Below, in pieces: positions 28,179 to 38,007 of a stretch of DNA of 64,000 nt. Position numbers and translations under genes: made by a program. Under the pieces are notes generated by a model, which was given only the letters and a program-made list of their open reading frames with translations, was not told where the DNA came from and did no database searches. Numbering within the stretch: the first letter of the stretch is position 1; every line of letters begins with the position of its first letter. Source of the stretch: a virus. Location: positions 3,950 to 67,949 of IMG/VR virus record IMGVR_UViG_3300030102_006960; one strand, 5' to 3'.

Positions 28179-30002
28179 ATGAAAAAGAAAGTAAATTATA
28201 ATAGTAGAAATTTTGCCGAAGTAAGAGCAGAATTAATTGGTTTTGTACAACAATATTATCCTGAAGTATTATCAGATTTCAATGACGCTTCTGTAGGTAT
28301 GATGTTATTAGAGTTAAATGCTGCAGTAGGTGATATGTTATCATTTCATACAGACAGAATGTTTAATGAAACACAAATAAATTATGCACAAGAGAGATCA
28401 TCACTATTAGAATTGGCTAGAACTTTTGGTTTAAAAGTTCCAGGTAAAAGACCTAGTATTACAATTGTGGAATTATCTGTTACTGTTCCAGTAGATGAAA
28501 ATGATGGTACTAAGGCAGATGAAAGTTATGCACCAATATTATTAAAGGGTACACAAGTTACAGGTGCGGGCAAAGTGTTTGAGTTAGTAGATGATTTAGA
28601 TTTTTCCTCCCCTTTTAGTAGTAGTGGTATACCTAATAGAAAAGTTTTACCTAATAAAAATTCCTCTGGTGGTATAGACAATTATAATTTAATTAAACAA
28701 GCTTTAGTAGTCAATGGTATTACTAAAGAATATAAAAGAGTTATAAGTAGAGAAGATTATAAACCTTTTTTAGAAGTTATTTTACCTGAAGATAATGTAA
28801 TTTCTATTGACAATATAATTACATTGGAAGGAACAAATTTAACCACACCCCCTACTTTAGTTGATTATTCCACCTTTGAAAATAATTTTTATGAAGTTAG
28901 TGCATTAGCTGAGGCAGAAAAGTTTATTGAAGATCCTAATGTACCTACGACAACACAAGGTATTTTAGCCGGTAAATGGAAAAACATACCTCAAAGATTT
29001 ATAAGTGAATATACGGACAATGGTTTTTGTAAAATTACATTTGGTGGTGGTGAAATAGATGTTTCAGAATTAAACGATTTTATTGGGTGTAGAGGACAAA
29101 TAACACAAATTGGTAATTTTGTTAATAATGATTCATTAGGAACTATACCTACACCTGGAAGAACTATGTTTATTAAATATAGAGTTGGTGGAGGCGGTGA
29201 CAGTAATATTGGACCTAATGTGTTAAAAGGTTTAGGCGAAGTATTTATGGTTACTACAGGTGAAGACGCAACAATAAATTTAAATGTAAAAAATAGTTTA
29301 ACCGCAAATAACCCAATACCTGCTATTGGGGGTAAAGATCAACCGTCCCTTAACGAAATTAGACAATTAGTTAAATATAATTTTTCTGCACAAGACAGAT
29401 GTGTAACTATAAAAGATTATATGTCTAGAATAAGTTTAATGCCTGGAAAGTTTGGTATTCCTTTTAGAAGTGGGGTTTGGGAAGAAAGAAATAAAGTTAA
29501 CGTAACAATTTTGGCTTTAGATGAAAATGAAAATTTAACAAATACTTCTACTGATACATTAAAAGAAAATATAGCAGAGTACCTATCTAATTATAGAATG
29601 TTAAACGATTATGTAACGATAAAAGATGGTAGAATTATTAACCTTTCATTTGAAGTTTCCGTATTTACAGATAAAACTACATCTAAAGGTGAAATTATGT
29701 CTTCAGTTATTGAAACAGTAGAAGAGTATTTTGATATAGATAGTTGGGGTATGGGAGAAAATGTTTATTTAGCTCAGTTAGTTGAAAATATAAATAATGT
29801 AGGTGGAGTATTAAATGTTACTGATTTGAAGATATTTAATAAAGTTGGTGGAAAATATTCATTAAATGAAATATCTCAACCATATATAGATGATGATAGT
29901 AAAGAAATAGATATTTCTGATGATTATACTTTATTTGGTGAACCAGATGCAATGTTTGAAGTTAAATTCCCAAATAAAGATATAAAAGTTAGGTTTAAAT
30001 AG
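28179..30002 (+). CDS. gp6: gp6-like baseplate wedge protein (gpJ family)
   Basis: The 607-aa product follows gp25, as in most contractile-tailed phages. The N-terminus has the family pattern FAEVRAELIGFVQQYYPEVLSDFNDASVGMMLLELNAAVGDMLSFHTDR, here read as separate phrases along residues 12-60. A central block (LNEIRQLVKYNFSAQDRCVTIKDY) and a C-terminal segment (GEIMSSVIETVEEYF) also match baseplate J/gp6 proteins. gp6 dimers form the ring that holds the wedges together and moves on sheath contraction. T4 gp6 has 660 residues, so the length is normal. Confidence 0.83.
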   Translation: MKKKVNYNSRNFAEVRAELIGFVQQYYPEVLSDFNDASVGMMLLELNAAVGDMLSFHTDRMFNETQINYAQERSSLLELARTFGLKVPGKRPSITIVELSVTVPVDENDGTKADESYAPILLKGTQVTGAGKVFELVDDLDFSSPFSSSGIPNRKVLPNKNSSGGIDNYNLIKQALVVNGITKEYKRVISREDYKPFLEVILPEDNVISIDNIITLEGTNLTTPPTLVDYSTFENNFYEVSALAEAEKFIEDPNVPTTTQGILAGKWKNIPQRFISEYTDNGFCKITFGGGEIDVSELNDFIGCRGQITQIGNFVNNDSLGTIPTPGRTMFIKYRVGGGGDSNIGPNVLKGLGEVFMVTTGEDATINLNVKNSLTANNPIPAIGGKDQPSLNEIRQLVKYNFSAQDRCVTIKDYMSRISLMPGKFGIPFRSGVWEERNKVNVTILALDENENLTNTSTDTLKENIAEYLSNYRMLNDYVTIKDGRIINLSFEVSVFTDKTTSKGEIMSSVIETVEEYFDIDSWGMGENVYLAQLVENINNVGGVLNVTDLKIFNKVGGKYSLNEISQPYIDDDSKEIDISDDYTLFGEPDAMFEVKFPNKDIKVRFK

Positions 30003-30047
30003 TTACTTTTCGTAGTTTATGAATTAGTTTTAAAAAAAATAGAAATT

Positions 30048-30467
30048 ATGGGATGTAATACATGTAACGGAAAAAAACAAGGTGAAATGTCATATGATGA
30101 TATTCCTGGAAAAGAAATTAATTTAATCCCATCTGCAATTGCAGATGGTAATTTTAACGAAATGAATATAATATTAAAATTAGTGACGACAGTAGTAATT
30201 TTAATGGCAATACCATTAGTATTAGTGGCAATTACCATTCAATTTATTTTACATATGTTTACCCCTAAGTGGTTACAAAAAATACAAGTAAAATGGTCAC
30301 TATATTGGAAAAATAAAATTAGAGAAAGAACAGAAAAAAATAAAGTAAGAAAAAACACTGCAACTAGAGAAAAAAGAGAAAAACAGTTTTCTGACACACC
30401 AACATATAGTGCAGAAACTTTTAGTAATTTAGAAATAGTAGAAGATAACGAAGAAAATGAAGAATAG
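30048..30467 (+). CDS. Small membrane protein in the baseplate operon
   Basis: This 139-aa protein has one strong hydrophobic segment (about residues 40-70, MNIILKLVTTVVILMAIPLV onwards), a short N-terminal region with CNTC and a basic, then acidic, C-terminal cytoplasm-like tail. One transmembrane helix, or a hairpin of two, is likely. It lies 45 nt after the gp6-like gene and 5 nt before the giant Cys-rich protein. A holin is possible from size and topology, but the second helix is unclear and no lysin is nearby. A virion membrane-contact role fits the context equally. A perfect 20-bp palindrome lies at 30129-30148 in the coding sequence. Confidence 0.6.
   Translation: MGCNTCNGKKQGEMSYDDIPGKEINLIPSAIADGNFNEMNIILKLVTTVVILMAIPLVLVAITIQFILHMFTPKWLQKIQVKWSLYWKNKIRERTEKNKVRKNTATREKREKQFSDTPTYSAETFSNLEIVEDNEENEE
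30129..30148. repeat. Perfect 20-bp palindrome
   Basis: CCATCTGCAA is followed directly by its own reverse complement, TTGCAGATGG, inside the coding region of the membrane protein. The codons read PSAIADG. A palindrome this long and GC-richer than its surroundings is unusual in this AT-rich sequence. Confidence 0.8.
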
Positions 30468-30472
30468 TAGAT

Positions 30473-33400
30473 ATGTCAAAATCAGTTCGAATAAGAACAA
30501 CACCAAACGGAAAAGATAAGTATGTTAAGGTCGAACTTAAACAAGATTTTGACTTACTAGAAATTTTAAGTTTAAAAATTAAACAGGAAGATGTTTATGG
30601 AAATTTTTGTTCCGATCATGGTGTAGTAGCAGGTAGAGTTATAATAAATAACGGTTTTGGTGTACCAAATGTAAAAGTATCTATATTTATACCAAAAAAT
30701 TCTAATAATCCTATAGTTGAACAATTATACCCTTTTGACAGTCCTTCACCTGAGAAGAAAAATGTTAACGGTATACGATATAATTTATTACCCGATAGTC
30801 AACAAACTTTAGATCACACACCGGTTGGTACATTTCCTGATAAAATAGGTATTTTAGATGATAAAATAAACTTAGAAATATACGAAAGATATTATAAATA
30901 TACTACAACAACCAACGAATCAGGAGATTTTATTTTATTTGGTGTTCCTACAGGTAATCAAACACTACATTATGATATGGATGTTAGTGACATAGGTTTT
31001 ATATCTGCTAGACCTTATGAATTAATAGAACAAGGTTATGCAGAAGAGTTATTTGCGTCACCATTTAAATTTAAAAGTAGTAGAAACTTGGATAGTTTAA
31101 CTCAAATAGTTAGTCAAAACATAAATGTTTTAGTCCAACCATTTTGGTGTGACAGTTTAAGTACGGGTAGAGTTATTGGAATTACCAGAGAAGATATTAG
31201 TATAGATTCTATAGAATTAACACCTACGGCAATGTTTTTTGGTAGTGTATTATCAGATGATGAAAAAGACTCTGTTAATAAAAATTGTAGACCTAGAAAG
31301 AAAATGGGTCGTATGGAGGAAATGATTACCGGTAAAGGACAAGTTGAGGCTATATATCGTACTATAGATGGAGATATAGAAAAATACGATATTGATGAAG
31401 ATGCAATAGATGAAAATGGTACATTTGCATTACAATTACCAATGAATTTAAGAAAAGTAGTGACAGATGAATTTGGTAACTTAGTTCCTAGTCCAGATGG
31501 TATTAAAGGTATCGCTACTGAGGCTGATTTTAGATTTAGAATCAGTATGGATGCCACAGGTAATGATAAAAGACTTAGGAGAAGGGCAAGTTTTTTAGTA
31601 CCTAATTTAACAGGAAATTATAAATTCGATAACTATGATTTAAAAGAGTTACAAGAAGAAAAACCATATAAAATAAATAGACAGTTATCTACGTTTACTG
31701 AAAATACACCATATTCTGGACAAACTAATAATCAATATAACTATTTAGAGGATTTTTACACTTTAAGATGGAAAAAAGTTTATACTGTTAAACAATTCAT
31801 TTCGAGATACCAATCAAATAAAAAAGACAGAAATAGAAATTTTATTGGAATAAAGAGAATTGAAGATGGTGCAGGAACAAATAAATTCCCAATAAATAGG
31901 TTATTTACAAAAATAAATGCAATATATTCTATATTTTGTTTTGTATTAACTGCAGTCGGAATTGTTATTGCTTTCATAAATGGAATATTAAATTATATTA
32001 ATAGTTTAATAACATCCATATGCCAAATACCTATTATATGTGGGTTAAAAGTAGTTAGTGATATACGCATAAGATATGGTAATCACGGTTGTAGTAATGT
32101 TTCATGTAGCAGTTCCATTAATATATTTAATTTTCAGACTTACATAGGATTAACAAAAAAGATTGGGTTCACTGTTTGTTTAAAGTTAAAATTATGTTTT
32201 AGGAAAAAATGTGTCTTTGGTGGGTGGTTATGTAAACGTTGTAATGACACATGTTTTCCAGATACCAATCCTGGACATAGTTGTTGTAGAGATATAAGTG
32301 GGCCAGGAGGTCAAACTGCTAATGATAACGAAAATTGTACTAGTGGTGGTAATGATAGAAAATATGGTTGCCCAACAAATGATTGTGCATTGTGTATTGA
32401 TGGTACACCATCAGATAATAAGGATAGAGGTTGTTGTCGTTCTTGTTGTACAAAAATTAATTTAATTGCGTTAAATTGTCCTGAAGATAATGCATTTCCC
32501 ACAATTAGACCTTCTCTAATATTTACACCATTGGCGAGAAATGTATGTAATGAAACATTTGTTAAAATAAATAGTTGTAAAGAGTGTTCTGGAAGTAGCA
32601 CACCTCAAATCAAAGAGTGGGTTAAGTGTAAATTAGAGGGTGTCGCTAATTGGTTAAATATGATAAGGTTTGAATTTTATAATGATTGGGTTAGTGGTAC
32701 GTTATACTTTCCATTAATAAAAAGAAAATATAAACTTAAAAAGAGAAAAAAGAAAAGAGGACAATTAAAGAAAGATAAATTCTGTGATTTTGATTGTGCA
32801 CCTGACTACCAGACACCAAATACGTATAACAAATATAGGGTTATAGTTGAAAATACTACTGCAAATCAAGAAGAAATTATTGATGTAAATGGATGTAGAG
32901 TGAGAATTAGAGGATCAAAAAGGTATGTTACCCCATGGTTTGGTAAATACGTACCTAATGGTAATGCGCAAGTATTAGAAGATATTGCAATACTAAATGC
33001 TAAAGAATCTTTAAAATTTACAGGTGTGGATACGGCATCCAACCCTTGTACTTTACGATTCGACGATCCACTTGTGTTTCAAGCTTTTGATGATAATGCA
33101 AATATAGAGATTAGAATAAATGATTCTAAAACTATTAAAACGTTTCCTGGTCCACATGGTAGACCTAATTATGTTGAGGTTGAAGATCCCGTAACTGGAT
33201 TGAGTGTGTGGGAAAATAGAGGTGGACACTCACATCATAAAAATAAATGTAATACTGTTTATCGAGTAGAGAAAGAAGAATATTTTAGATCCTCTGTTGG
33301 TTGCCAAACAGATTTAGGTAACAATAATGCAGGTTCAATAGATGCAGATTTTATTACATCCCCACCCGATCCTGAGACACAACCAGGTGAAGACATACCT

Positions 33401-35116
33401 AACAACCTTCAACCACAAAGTTGTCCCCCTACTGGATGTATAGATCCTTGCCAAAGTGCGGTTCAAGGGTGTACTAATAGATGTCCTTGTACACAACATA
33501 ATAGTTATAACGATAAAAATATAAAACACGGTATTATTGCGTGGGAAGACGGTAAAATATATTACGCATCAGTTATGAAAAAACCTGATGCGGCATATAA
33601 TACTTTACCTAGAAATTATAAAGCAAATTTATTATATCCTACAGATTTAGTCGAAATGGGTAGTTCAGTATACTGCGATATAGATGATGTACCATTTGTA
33701 ATTAATGATTTAGAACCCACAACTTCTAGATTAAGTGAGGAAGGTTTAAAATATGATTTTGAAAATCAAAATGCTAATCCTATAGTAGTTAATTCTGTGG
33801 AAGAGAAAGATGGAATAGTAAATCTTAGAGCTTATGTTTCTTTTGGTTGTACAAGGGTAAATTGTTTAAATACTACTGCAGGTGTGGTACAATCACAAGT
33901 AGGTATAGATTTAATTGATAGTAACGATTTAGGTATGGAAGTTGGACAGTGTTTTACATATTATGAACATGACTCAGAAACTAGAGATTATTTCTGTAGG
34001 AGGTTTAGTACTTTTAAGAATGACGATTTAGAAGTAAACTATATGAGACCAGGATCGAACGAATTTGATAATCTTTATGATGTTTATCCTTCTGCACAGT
34101 TTACATCAGGAATACCATCAGTAAATTACTCTATAGATGGTGTTTTAATACCTAATAGTATTAATGATGGTGATGAATTTGTGACAGGAGATAGATGTGG
34201 TTTAAAAAGTAATGGTAAATTTTTCTATGGTACAGGTTGGAAAGGAGGGAATAACCCATTTCCTAGTGAATTTTTAGATTTTCCTAATATGTCTAATATT
34301 AATGATAAAACAAACCCACAAAATTTTGGGGTAAAATATTCAACCTCACAGACACCATATTATCATTATTTTGGTTTAGTGCCAGGTAAAAGTGCATTAC
34401 ATAGATTAGTTTCTAAATATTTTGCAGATAAGATTGATGAAGTTACGTTACAAGGATTAGGTAACAATGAAAAAGCCGGTTCTAATACTTATAACCAACC
34501 AGGATTTAGAGATATTGGACAAAATAAATTTACTGCACTTAGAAGTTGTTTAGGTGAGGCAGTTATTACAAGTGCTTCAGAAAGTGCTGCAATATCAGAT
34601 TTAAGTAATAGTGGTGTAATATCATTACCAAATGGAAATGCAGCAGTTGGTAAAAATAGTGGAGGTGCGTCCTCAATACCAAACAATCTTAAATATCAAA
34701 TAACGGGAGTTAATGAGGTAGGTAATACTAATACGTTTTCCACTGATAAAACAAATAATTTTGGTCAGGCTAGTCCTACTAAGATAATTGTTACTTCACC
34801 TAATGCAGAATTAAAAATAGAGATTAGTAGTGGATCAGTAGGATCAGGCTTATTTGGTATGCCACTCCTAACAACGGGTACAGGAAAATTTATAATTTAT
34901 AATGATAATACTACAACTCCTGTAAATACAAACGTAATATCAACTTATGGTTCACAACCAAATACAGAAACTCTTATTAGTAGACCTTTATTTGCGTTTA
35001 CTAGTACAGTTACAGAAGTAATTAACTTTACAATAAAACAAACTGGTACATATAATGTTTATTTAGAATATGTTGCGGGTAGTAATAATACTAACGGTTA
35101 TATAAAAATAACTTAG
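30473..35116 (+). CDS. Giant tail/baseplate protein with hydrophobic and Cys-rich insert (1547 aa)
   Basis: N-terminal residues (about 20-170) include a carboxypeptidase-regulatory or Ig-like beta phrase (VVAGRVIINNGFGVPNVKVS, then DFILFGVPTGNQTL). Residues about 480-523 are strongly hydrophobic (AIYSIFCFVLTAVGIVIAFI and onward). They lead into a region to about 790 with some 27 cysteines, many paired (CC, CxxC), followed by a basic tract (KRKYKLKKRKKKRG). A second Cys cluster lies near residue 985. The remainder is beta-rich with a Ser/Gly/Asn-rich end. It sits after gp25 and gp6, so baseplate or tail-tip location is likely. Metal binding or disulfides, and membrane contact, are inferences from composition. 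Confidence 0.55.
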   Translation: MSKSVRIRTTPNGKDKYVKVELKQDFDLLEILSLKIKQEDVYGNFCSDHGVVAGRVIINNGFGVPNVKVSIFIPKNSNNPIVEQLYPFDSPSPEKKNVNGIRYNLLPDSQQTLDHTPVGTFPDKIGILDDKINLEIYERYYKYTTTTNESGDFILFGVPTGNQTLHYDMDVSDIGFISARPYELIEQGYAEELFASPFKFKSSRNLDSLTQIVSQNINVLVQPFWCDSLSTGRVIGITREDISIDSIELTPTAMFFGSVLSDDEKDSVNKNCRPRKKMGRMEEMITGKGQVEAIYRTIDGDIEKYDIDEDAIDENGTFALQLPMNLRKVVTDEFGNLVPSPDGIKGIATEADFRFRISMDATGNDKRLRRRASFLVPNLTGNYKFDNYDLKELQEEKPYKINRQLSTFTENTPYSGQTNNQYNYLEDFYTLRWKKVYTVKQFISRYQSNKKDRNRNFIGIKRIEDGAGTNKFPINRLFTKINAIYSIFCFVLTAVGIVIAFINGILNYINSLITSICQIPIICGLKVVSDIRIRYGNHGCSNVSCSSSINIFNFQTYIGLTKKIGFTVCLKLKLCFRKKCVFGGWLCKRCNDTCFPDTNPGHSCCRDISGPGGQTANDNENCTSGGNDRKYGCPTNDCALCIDGTPSDNKDRGCCRSCCTKINLIALNCPEDNAFPTIRPSLIFTPLARNVCNETFVKINSCKECSGSSTPQIKEWVKCKLEGVANWLNMIRFEFYNDWVSGTLYFPLIKRKYKLKKRKKKRGQLKKDKFCDFDCAPDYQTPNTYNKYRVIVENTTANQEEIIDVNGCRVRIRGSKRYVTPWFGKYVPNGNAQVLEDIAILNAKESLKFTGVDTASNPCTLRFDDPLVFQAFDDNANIEIRINDSKTIKTFPGPHGRPNYVEVEDPVTGLSVWENRGGHSHHKNKCNTVYRVEKEEYFRSSVGCQTDLGNNNAGSIDADFITSPPDPETQPGEDIPNNLQPQSCPPTGCIDPCQSAVQGCTNRCPCTQHNSYNDKNIKHGIIAWEDGKIYYASVMKKPDAAYNTLPRNYKANLLYPTDLVEMGSSVYCDIDDVPFVINDLEPTTSRLSEEGLKYDFENQNANPIVVNSVEEKDGIVNLRAYVSFGCTRVNCLNTTAGVVQSQVGIDLIDSNDLGMEVGQCFTYYEHDSETRDYFCRRFSTFKNDDLEVNYMRPGSNEFDNLYDVYPSAQFTSGIPSVNYSIDGVLIPNSINDGDEFVTGDRCGLKSNGKFFYGTGWKGGNNPFPSEFLDFPNMSNINDKTNPQNFGVKYSTSQTPYYHYFGLVPGKSALHRLVSKYFADKIDEVTLQGLGNNEKAGSNTYNQPGFRDIGQNKFTALRSCLGEAVITSASESAAISDLSNSGVISLPNGNAAVGKNSGGASSIPNNLKYQITGVNEVGNTNTFSTDKTNNFGQASPTKIIVTSPNAELKIEISSGSVGSGLFGMPLLTTGTGKFIIYNDNTTTPVNTNVISTYGSQPNTETLISRPLFAFTSTVTEVINFTIKQTGTYNVYLEYVAGSNNTNGYIKIT

Positions 35117-35120
35117 AAAA

Positions 35121-35128
35121 TATTTATA
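35121..35128 (+). promoter_or_regulatory. Candidate late promoter motif TATTTATA
   Basis: The motif lies 4 nt before the GTG start at 35133, directly after the stop of the 1547-aa gene. Confidence 0.45.
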
Positions 35129-35132
35129 TATA

Positions 35133-37118
35133 GTGAAAGATAAATTTAAAATATTATTAAATAAAGAAAAATCAGTTAGATCAGTTAATAGGACTGAACA
35201 CATACCTTTAAATTTAGAAAATAGTAATAAACTATTACCATTAAGTGATGAACAGGCGGTTGTTAATAGTTATGAACAATTTGAGAAAGAAAGAAAAGAA
35301 TCACACATATATAGATTTTATGGTGTATTAAATAGTGTTGTTAGTAATTGTTTATATAATGAAAATATAAGGATTTTTGAGGATAATGGTGTTGTAACTA
35401 GTGAACTTATTAGATCTAATAGTATTTTTGTTACTGATGGTTGGTATGGTTATTTTGAACCGCCCGATACTGATGTTGCTCAAATACAAAATGATAATGA
35501 GTCATCTAGATGTCAATTTAAAACTTTTGACCCTGGTTTTGATAGATTGTCTATGATTGATTATGATGGTAAAGAGAACTATCTTTTGAAAATTACTTAC
35601 CCATTTGAAAGTAGAGATATTAATTTAGTAGAAAATAACGGAAACATAAGTTTAAAAGACGGTTTACAAATAATAGATAAGGGATCAGTTACCATAAATA
35701 ATAGAGAGTATGTTTATTTCAAAACACCTATAAATCATGCATTAGAAGAAGACGATGAAATTAGACTTTATAATTTTATAGATAATACTAATAATGGTTT
35801 ATATCTTAATGAAAGAACTTTTAATATTGTTAAGTTAGGTGACGAAGAAAATAATAATCTAAATAGAATATTTGTTATAGATATAAATCCACAAGACATA
35901 GATTTCAGTAAAGGAATATCTACAATAAAAAGGTCAATAGATAACGTAGTTTCTGAATATTACGTAAGAAGATTAAAATGTTTAACTACAGAAGAAAAAG
36001 ACTATGACATTTATCCTTCTGCATATGGTGTAAATTATTTTGATGATATGGAAGCGGGATTTTATTTTAAAAAAGATGTTGATGTAGAAGGATTAAGAGA
36101 TAACTTAGGTAGACCACTAAGTACATTATTTTTTACTATTGTAAAAAATGATAATGATACAGATTATAGTGACATTAAAAATGTTTTTTTTAGAGACAAA
36201 CAAAAAAATCTACCAGATAAAATAAAAAATAGATTTTGGATGCCAATTATTGGTGGTTATGAAACAGAACAAGATGTTAAAGTAAATTATAATATAAGGG
36301 CAGTTGGTTCTAATTATCCTGGAGGAAAACCAAATTACCCACAAAATTATTTTGAAAATATAGATGAGAGCAATCTTGAGTTTGATAATGATATTGTAGA
36401 ATATAATGAAAAAAACTTAAGTGAAATTGTATTAGAAGAAGTTTTTCATAGAATTAATACTGTTTATAGAGATAATTTAAGTATTATTGATTCAGAAAAA
36501 GTAGATAAAAGAGAAGGATATATTTATAATCCTCATACTCCAATTACTATAAGAGAATATTCTGAATATGTTGAGGAAGGTGATTCACAAAACACACTAA
36601 ATATACCTGATTATGCACATCTAAAATACTCTGCTAACACAGAAAGTTTACCAACAGGACCACTAAAAACAAAACCATTAACCACAGATTCTATAATTTA
36701 TAGATGGAGAGATTTATTAGAAATTGGATTTATTGATGGTAATGGTAGAGGGGTTGAATATCCGTTTGAAAGTGGTGCACATTATATATATTTTGATAAG
36801 AATTTTTATCTTTATAGACAAGATCCACCATGTGTTGTGGACTTCACAACTCAACAAGTAACATTACCATCTGAGAAAGATAAATTCACTGCTTTGTGCT
36901 CAGAACCTACTTTTTTTGAATTTACACCGGATGATTTAATAAATTTATTAGGTAGTAATATACCAGTAGATTTATTAGATCCTCAGTTGCAACCTACCGA
37001 TGTTGATATCAAATTTATTACTTATTCTGGCAATTATGAATTAGGTGAGAGGGATACTCCTGGTGGTTGTGCAGATTATTCGTCATTAAATCAAAAAACA
37101 ATTACTGATGTCTGTTAA
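35133..37118 (+). CDS. Unknown structural protein, GTG start
   Basis: This 661-aa protein lacks a recognised family. It is soluble-looking, Asp/Asn/Tyr-rich and mostly beta, with no signal or membrane segment. The start is GTG, four bases after the TATTTATA motif, and the N-terminus is basic (MKDKFKILLNKEKSVRSVNR). A phrase GWYGYFEPPDTD is reminiscent of tail-fibre or baseplate domains. It overlaps the next gene by 11 nt, and the three following genes are tightly packed, so it belongs to one late operon with the baseplate proteins. A virion role is inferred from context. Confidence 0.6.
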   Translation: MKDKFKILLNKEKSVRSVNRTEHIPLNLENSNKLLPLSDEQAVVNSYEQFEKERKESHIYRFYGVLNSVVSNCLYNENIRIFEDNGVVTSELIRSNSIFVTDGWYGYFEPPDTDVAQIQNDNESSRCQFKTFDPGFDRLSMIDYDGKENYLLKITYPFESRDINLVENNGNISLKDGLQIIDKGSVTINNREYVYFKTPINHALEEDDEIRLYNFIDNTNNGLYLNERTFNIVKLGDEENNNLNRIFVIDINPQDIDFSKGISTIKRSIDNVVSEYYVRRLKCLTTEEKDYDIYPSAYGVNYFDDMEAGFYFKKDVDVEGLRDNLGRPLSTLFFTIVKNDNDTDYSDIKNVFFRDKQKNLPDKIKNRFWMPIIGGYETEQDVKVNYNIRAVGSNYPGGKPNYPQNYFENIDESNLEFDNDIVEYNEKNLSEIVLEEVFHRINTVYRDNLSIIDSEKVDKREGYIYNPHTPITIREYSEYVEEGDSQNTLNIPDYAHLKYSANTESLPTGPLKTKPLTTDSIIYRWRDLLEIGFIDGNGRGVEYPFESGAHYIYFDKNFYLYRQDPPCVVDFTTQQVTLPSEKDKFTALCSEPTFFEFTPDDLINLLGSNIPVDLLDPQLQPTDVDIKFITYSGNYELGERDTPGGCADYSSLNQKTITDVC

Positions 37119-38007
37119 TAAATTTAAAATACCTATTAGAGATATAAATATATCAGGAACTACAATTAATTTAAATGTTAATTTAGATTTTTCACCTGTG
37201 GATAATGCAGAATTAATAAAGACTAAATTAATTGATGACGAAATAGAAAAGGCAATAAATCCAATAGACGATTATAAAAAAGTTAGATTTTTCCCTTGTG
37301 ATAATAATTGGAATATTATAAGAAAGTTCAAAATCAATATAAATTTCTTTAGAAAAACAAATAACGGTTATTTTTATAGTAACAGTCCAAGTTATAATGG
37401 TTCTTCTTATTATGGTGAAATAGGTTTTAGATTTGATGATTTGTTTTGTAGAACCGATAGTGTTATGAATAGTTTTATTAGATTTAGTTATTATGACACA
37501 AATGTATTACCTAATAATTTAATTGCATCTACTAATATATTTACACAAATACTAAATGATCAGAAAAATGAGTATGGATTTGTTTTAACTAAAGATGAAT
37601 GTCCGGTAAGTTTTGTTTTGGGTGATTCAACTTTAGAACCAGAAACAGTTCATGAAGGATACTATATATATTGGTTTCAAGATTTAGTAGATAACGCCCC
37701 AAATAAAGAGTATGTCATATATCTAGAAGTAACATATCAAAACGCTAAAACAGGAGAATCTACCTTACATTATTCTAGAAAAACTACAGATTTTAATAAT
37801 CTAAATTTCAATCAGATAAACGATAATAGATTTTTAAAAGTAGTTTTAAAAAATGATAATGGTATATATAAATACAGATTTGAACCTAATAATGAGCAAA
37901 ATGCATTTAATGGTGGTCCGGGAGGAATAAATTTAAATCCACAAAGTGGATTATCTGACTTACCATATTTAACATTTTGGCAAGTAGAACCAAACATTAA
38001 AAACTAA
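37108..38007 (+). CDS. Unknown structural-operon protein, 299 aa
   Basis: The start overlaps the end of the preceding gene by 11 nt, and the stop shares a base with the next ATG (TAATG), so translation is probably coupled. The sequence is beta-rich (INISGTTINLNVNLDFSP, YYGEIGFRFDDLF, EYVIYLEVTYQN) with a Gly/Asn-rich C-terminus. No motif identifies a family. Its position within the baseplate and tail-tip block suggests a baseplate-associated beta-sandwich protein, which is inference only. Confidence 0.55.
   Translation: MSVNKFKIPIRDINISGTTINLNVNLDFSPVDNAELIKTKLIDDEIEKAINPIDDYKKVRFFPCDNNWNIIRKFKININFFRKTNNGYFYSNSPSYNGSSYYGEIGFRFDDLFCRTDSVMNSFIRFSYYDTNVLPNNLIASTNIFTQILNDQKNEYGFVLTKDECPVSFVLGDSTLEPETVHEGYYIYWFQDLVDNAPNKEYVIYLEVTYQNAKTGESTLHYSRKTTDFNNLNFNQINDNRFLKVVLKNDNGIYKYRFEPNNEQNAFNGGPGGINLNPQSGLSDLPYLTFWQVEPNIKN

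Noticed and set aside
30048-30467. Holin gene
   Set aside because: One clear membrane helix and a charged tail are not enough, no lysin is near, and the gene sits inside the baseplate operon. Kept as a membrane protein only.
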